Below the pieces are notes generated by a model. The model did not search any database. It was given only the letters and a program-made list of their open reading frames with translations, and was not told the DNA's origin. Position numbers and translations under genes: made by a program. Positions 4,771 to 6,453 of a stretch of DNA of 6,453 nucleotides are shown one piece after another. This DNA comes from Candidatus Zixiibacteriota bacterium (GTDB lineage: Bacteria > Zixibacteria > MSB-5A5 > GN15 > FEB-12), in contig JAMPYH010000158.1 of assembly GCA_023700785.1 (NCBI GenBank), positions 1 through 6,453 on the forward strand, written 5' to 3'. Within the stretch, counting starts at the first letter, position 1. Each line of letters begins with the position of its first letter.

Positions 4771-5508
4771 ATGCGCCCAATCCATCTGATACTGACCGGG
4801 CTCCTGCTGGCGACCATGTTTGTCGGCCTCAAAGTTGCCGCGCAATCAGCGCCAGGCTCGACTCTCCCCATTCCCATACCGATCAATCGGCCGGTCCAGC
4901 AGGATCCAAATCCGTCGTCGATTCGCATAGCCAGATTGCACTACTCCGGCGGTGGTGACTGGTATTGGGGCGGCTCAGCTATCCCGAATTTCCTCAGGTT
5001 CGTCAAGTCCAACACCGACTTCCCGGTGGACACGTTGGAGCGCCAGGTTACGATCGCCGATCCGGATCTCTTCAAGTACCCGTTTCTCTTCGCGACCGGA
5101 CACGGCGTAATAAAGTTTTCGGCGGAAGAAAAGGAGCGGCTCCGCACCTACCTGTTGGGCGGCGGCTTCCTCTTTGTGAATGACTCCTATGGCATGGACA
5201 AGGGATTTCGAGAAGAGATGGCGTCGCTTTTTCCGGAGCGACAGGTGATCGAGCTCCCGTTTGACCATCCGATCTATCATAGTTTTTATGACTTCCCGAA
5301 TGGGCCGCCCAAGATACATGAACACGACAATCAGGCTCCGCGCGGATACGCGATCGCCGTCGAAGGGCGGGTAGTTATCTATTTCCTGGTCGAGTCGGAC
5401 ATTGGCGACGGTTGGGAAGATCCACAGGTTCATAATGACCCGCCGGAAAAGCGCGAAGAAGCGTTTCGGATGGGGCTGAACCTTCTGACCTACGCTTTGT
5501 TAAATTAA
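4771..5508 (+). CDS. Secreted DUF4159-domain protein
   Basis: Starting at the ATG at 4771, the product has 245 residues. It opens with a signal peptide (MRPIHLI, then a hydrophobic core to about residue 20, cleavage likely near the Ala-Ala-Gln at 23-25). A proline-rich linker at about 32-48 leads into the DUF4159 domain from about residue 50. Family signatures visible are IARLHYSGGGDWYWG (53-67), FATGHG (107-112), GGGFLFVNDSYGMD (130-143), FPE (154-156), DHPIYH (165-170), SDIGDGWE (209-216) and MGLNLLTYAL (234-243). DUF4159 is, as I recall, related to the class I glutamine amidotransferase-like fold, but its function is unknown. It is often found beside MoxR-ATPase, DUF58 and vWA genes, which fits the DUF4175-like gene downstream. 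An ATG at 4744 in the same frame is rejected as the start because it would put nine polar or aromatic residues before the signal peptide and lacks a ribosome binding site. Confidence 0.88.
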   Translation: MRPIHLILTGLLLATMFVGLKVAAQSAPGSTLPIPIPINRPVQQDPNPSSIRIARLHYSGGGDWYWGGSAIPNFLRFVKSNTDFPVDTLERQVTIADPDLFKYPFLFATGHGVIKFSAEEKERLRTYLLGGGFLFVNDSYGMDKGFREEMASLFPERQVIELPFDHPIYHSFYDFPNGPPKIHEHDNQAPRGYAIAVEGRVVIYFLVESDIGDGWEDPQVHNDPPEKREEAFRMGLNLLTYALLN

Positions 5509-5555
5509 GTACTCGCGCATTTTCCTCCGGTCGGTGTCGGGCGCGCCGATAATTG

Positions 5556-5561
5556 TATATA
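5556..5561 (+). promoter_or_regulatory. Possible -10 box upstream of the DUF4175-like gene
   Basis: TATATA at 5556-5561 lies in the 89-nt gap after the DUF4159 gene and would start a transcript near 5568 with a leader of about 30 nt. No acceptable -35 is seen, so read-through from the DUF4159 promoter may serve instead. Confidence 0.28.
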
Positions 5562-5597
5562 GAGAGACCGCTGATAACCAGTTACCAGGGTGACACC

Positions 5598-6453
5598 GTG
5601 AATAAGATCGCCTCAAGTTCTATTCTCCTCAACCGCCTGCATGCCGTCCTGCTCAAGCAACGGATAGTGATGTTTGCCGCCGGGCTGATCGTCACGCTTA
5701 CCGCGGTCGCGCTTACCTGGCTGCTGCTATCGGTCGTCGCCAATGTCGCCGTGCTGCCGGTTTGGCTTAAGATCTCGATGTTGTCTCTTGCCGCGGTAGC
5801 CGCGGGATATCTATTCACGAAATTCGCGCTGGTTCGACTGTTTGAGGGAAGCATCGACAATGTCGCCGTCGCGTTGGAGCAGAAACATCCTGACCTGAAA
5901 GGCCGCCTCATTGCCGCTGTCCAATTCGCGCGGATGGAGAACAATCACGGCTATTCCTCAGACCTGATCGAGGTGACCGAACGTCAGGCGATGGAACAAG
6001 CCGGATTGATGCGGCTTGACGAAGTGGTCAGCTTTTATCCGGTGATGAAGACCGGACGGTATTTCGCGGGGGCCGCCGCGCTTGGCGCCCTGTTGCTGTT
6101 CCTCTTCCCGGGGTTCTTCAGCTACTCGTATGAGGTCTATTCGAACCCGACCACCGAGATCGCTCCGCCGTTGGCGTACAAGGTCGTCCCCAACCCCGCC
6201 ACGCGTGAATGGGTCAAATACCAGGATATTACCATCGGCGCGGCGATCATGGGAGAGCGGATACCGGAGCAAGCGATCATTCATCATCGTCTCGCCGGCG
6301 GCAATTGGCAACAGACCGAAGTGAGCCTCAGATCGCTCCCTCGCCTGGTCTCATCGCTCGGCGATTCGCTCGCCTTTGGACTGACTTTACGCCAGATCAA
6401 CAAGTCGCTTGACTATTACGTTGAGGCGGGCCGAGTGAAAACCGAGGTTCAGC
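5598..6453 (+). CDS. DUF4175-like multi-pass membrane protein, N-terminal part (runs off right edge)
   Basis: A frame open from the GTG at 5598 to the window edge encodes 285 residues with no stop. AGGG lies 7 nt upstream of the GTG, and the in-frame stop at 5550-5552 limits any earlier start. Two transmembrane segments at about 23-48 and 54-78 form a hairpin, followed by a cytoplasmic stretch containing ALEQKHPDLKGRLIAAVQFA (92-111). This resembles the glutamate, proline and Gly-Arg-Leu-x-x-Ala-Val motif after the second helix in DUF4175 proteins. A third transmembrane segment lies at about 155-172. A beta-rich extracytoplasmic region then begins (YKVVPNP, and a Gly-Asn-Trp turn near 235), like the immunoglobulin-like part of the family. 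Full members are often 700-1100 residues, so most of the protein is missing here. Role unknown; the family commonly sits in MoxR/BatA-type envelope loci beside DUF4159. The family call rests on pattern recall, not a search. Confidence 0.78.
   Translation, partial: MNKIASSSILLNRLHAVLLKQRIVMFAAGLIVTLTAVALTWLLLSVVANVAVLPVWLKISMLSLAAVAAGYLFTKFALVRLFEGSIDNVAVALEQKHPDLKGRLIAAVQFARMENNHGYSSDLIEVTERQAMEQAGLMRLDEVVSFYPVMKTGRYFAGAAALGALLLFLFPGFFSYSYEVYSNPTTEIAPPLAYKVVPNPATREWVKYQDITIGAAIMGERIPEQAIIHHRLAGGNWQQTEVSLRSLPRLVSSLGDSLAFGLTLRQINKSLDYYVEAGRVKTEVQ

Noticed and set aside
4264..4845. Minus-strand open frame of 193 codons across ktrA and the gap after it
   Set aside because: Antisense to the conserved RCK domains and would overlap the start region of the DUF4159 gene; no domain seen.
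5575..5597. Small palindromes TAACCAGTTA and GGTGACACC just before the DUF4175-like gene
   Set aside because: Very short dyads of 4 bp per arm, expected by chance; no support as an operator or terminator.
1..6453. CRISPR arrays, tRNA or rRNA genes, insertion sequences
   Set aside because: No regularly spaced repeats, cloverleaf-like or rRNA-like sequence, transposase motifs or terminal inverted repeats were seen.

Overview
This 6.45 kb window looks like ordinary chromosome from an uncultivated Gram-negative bacterium of moderately high GC (roughly mid-50s percent by eye). The pairing of a DUF4159 protein with a DUF4175-type membrane protein, a two-gene Ktr potassium system and sparse Shine-Dalgarno use suggest the FCB superphylum or neighbouring candidate phyla (Zixibacteria-like). 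That placement is inference from gene families; no rRNA or other marker is present.

Layout. On the minus strand, reading right to left: a possible small ORF (1371-1511), a membrane-anchored M23/LytM metallopeptidase (321-1238) ending in a textbook Rho-independent terminator (270-294), then the first 51 codons of an ECF-type sigma factor that runs off the left edge (1-154). On the plus strand, from about 1814 rightwards: a YdfG-like short-chain dehydrogenase (1867-2628) with a near-consensus sigma70 promoter; a tight two-gene operon for a KtrB/TrkH-type K+ translocating subunit (2701-4044) and a KtrA-type RCK regulatory subunit (4051-4701); a secreted DUF4159 protein (4771-5508); and the 5' part of a DUF4175-like membrane protein running off the right edge (5598-6453). 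The two arms diverge across 1239-1866, which carries promoters, inverted repeats and a somewhat AT-richer stretch with one doubtful small ORF.

How the genes work together. KtrB and KtrA should form one K+ uptake complex: KtrB is the four-repeat pore and KtrA the cytoplasmic nucleotide-sensing ring. The DUF4159 and DUF4175-like genes are probably the start of a MoxR/DUF58/BatA-like envelope locus continuing past the right edge. The M23 peptidase acts on peptidoglycan. The dehydrogenase probably reduces or oxidises small hydroxy acids and stands alone.

I did not find a convincing undescribed system. The points most worth checking are regulatory: two genes (ktrB and the DUF4159 gene) with -10-like boxes so close to the ATG that their mRNAs would be leaderless or nearly so; a 9-bp dyad straddling the putative ECF sigma promoter; and the small ORF with a hairpin abutting its ribosome binding site.
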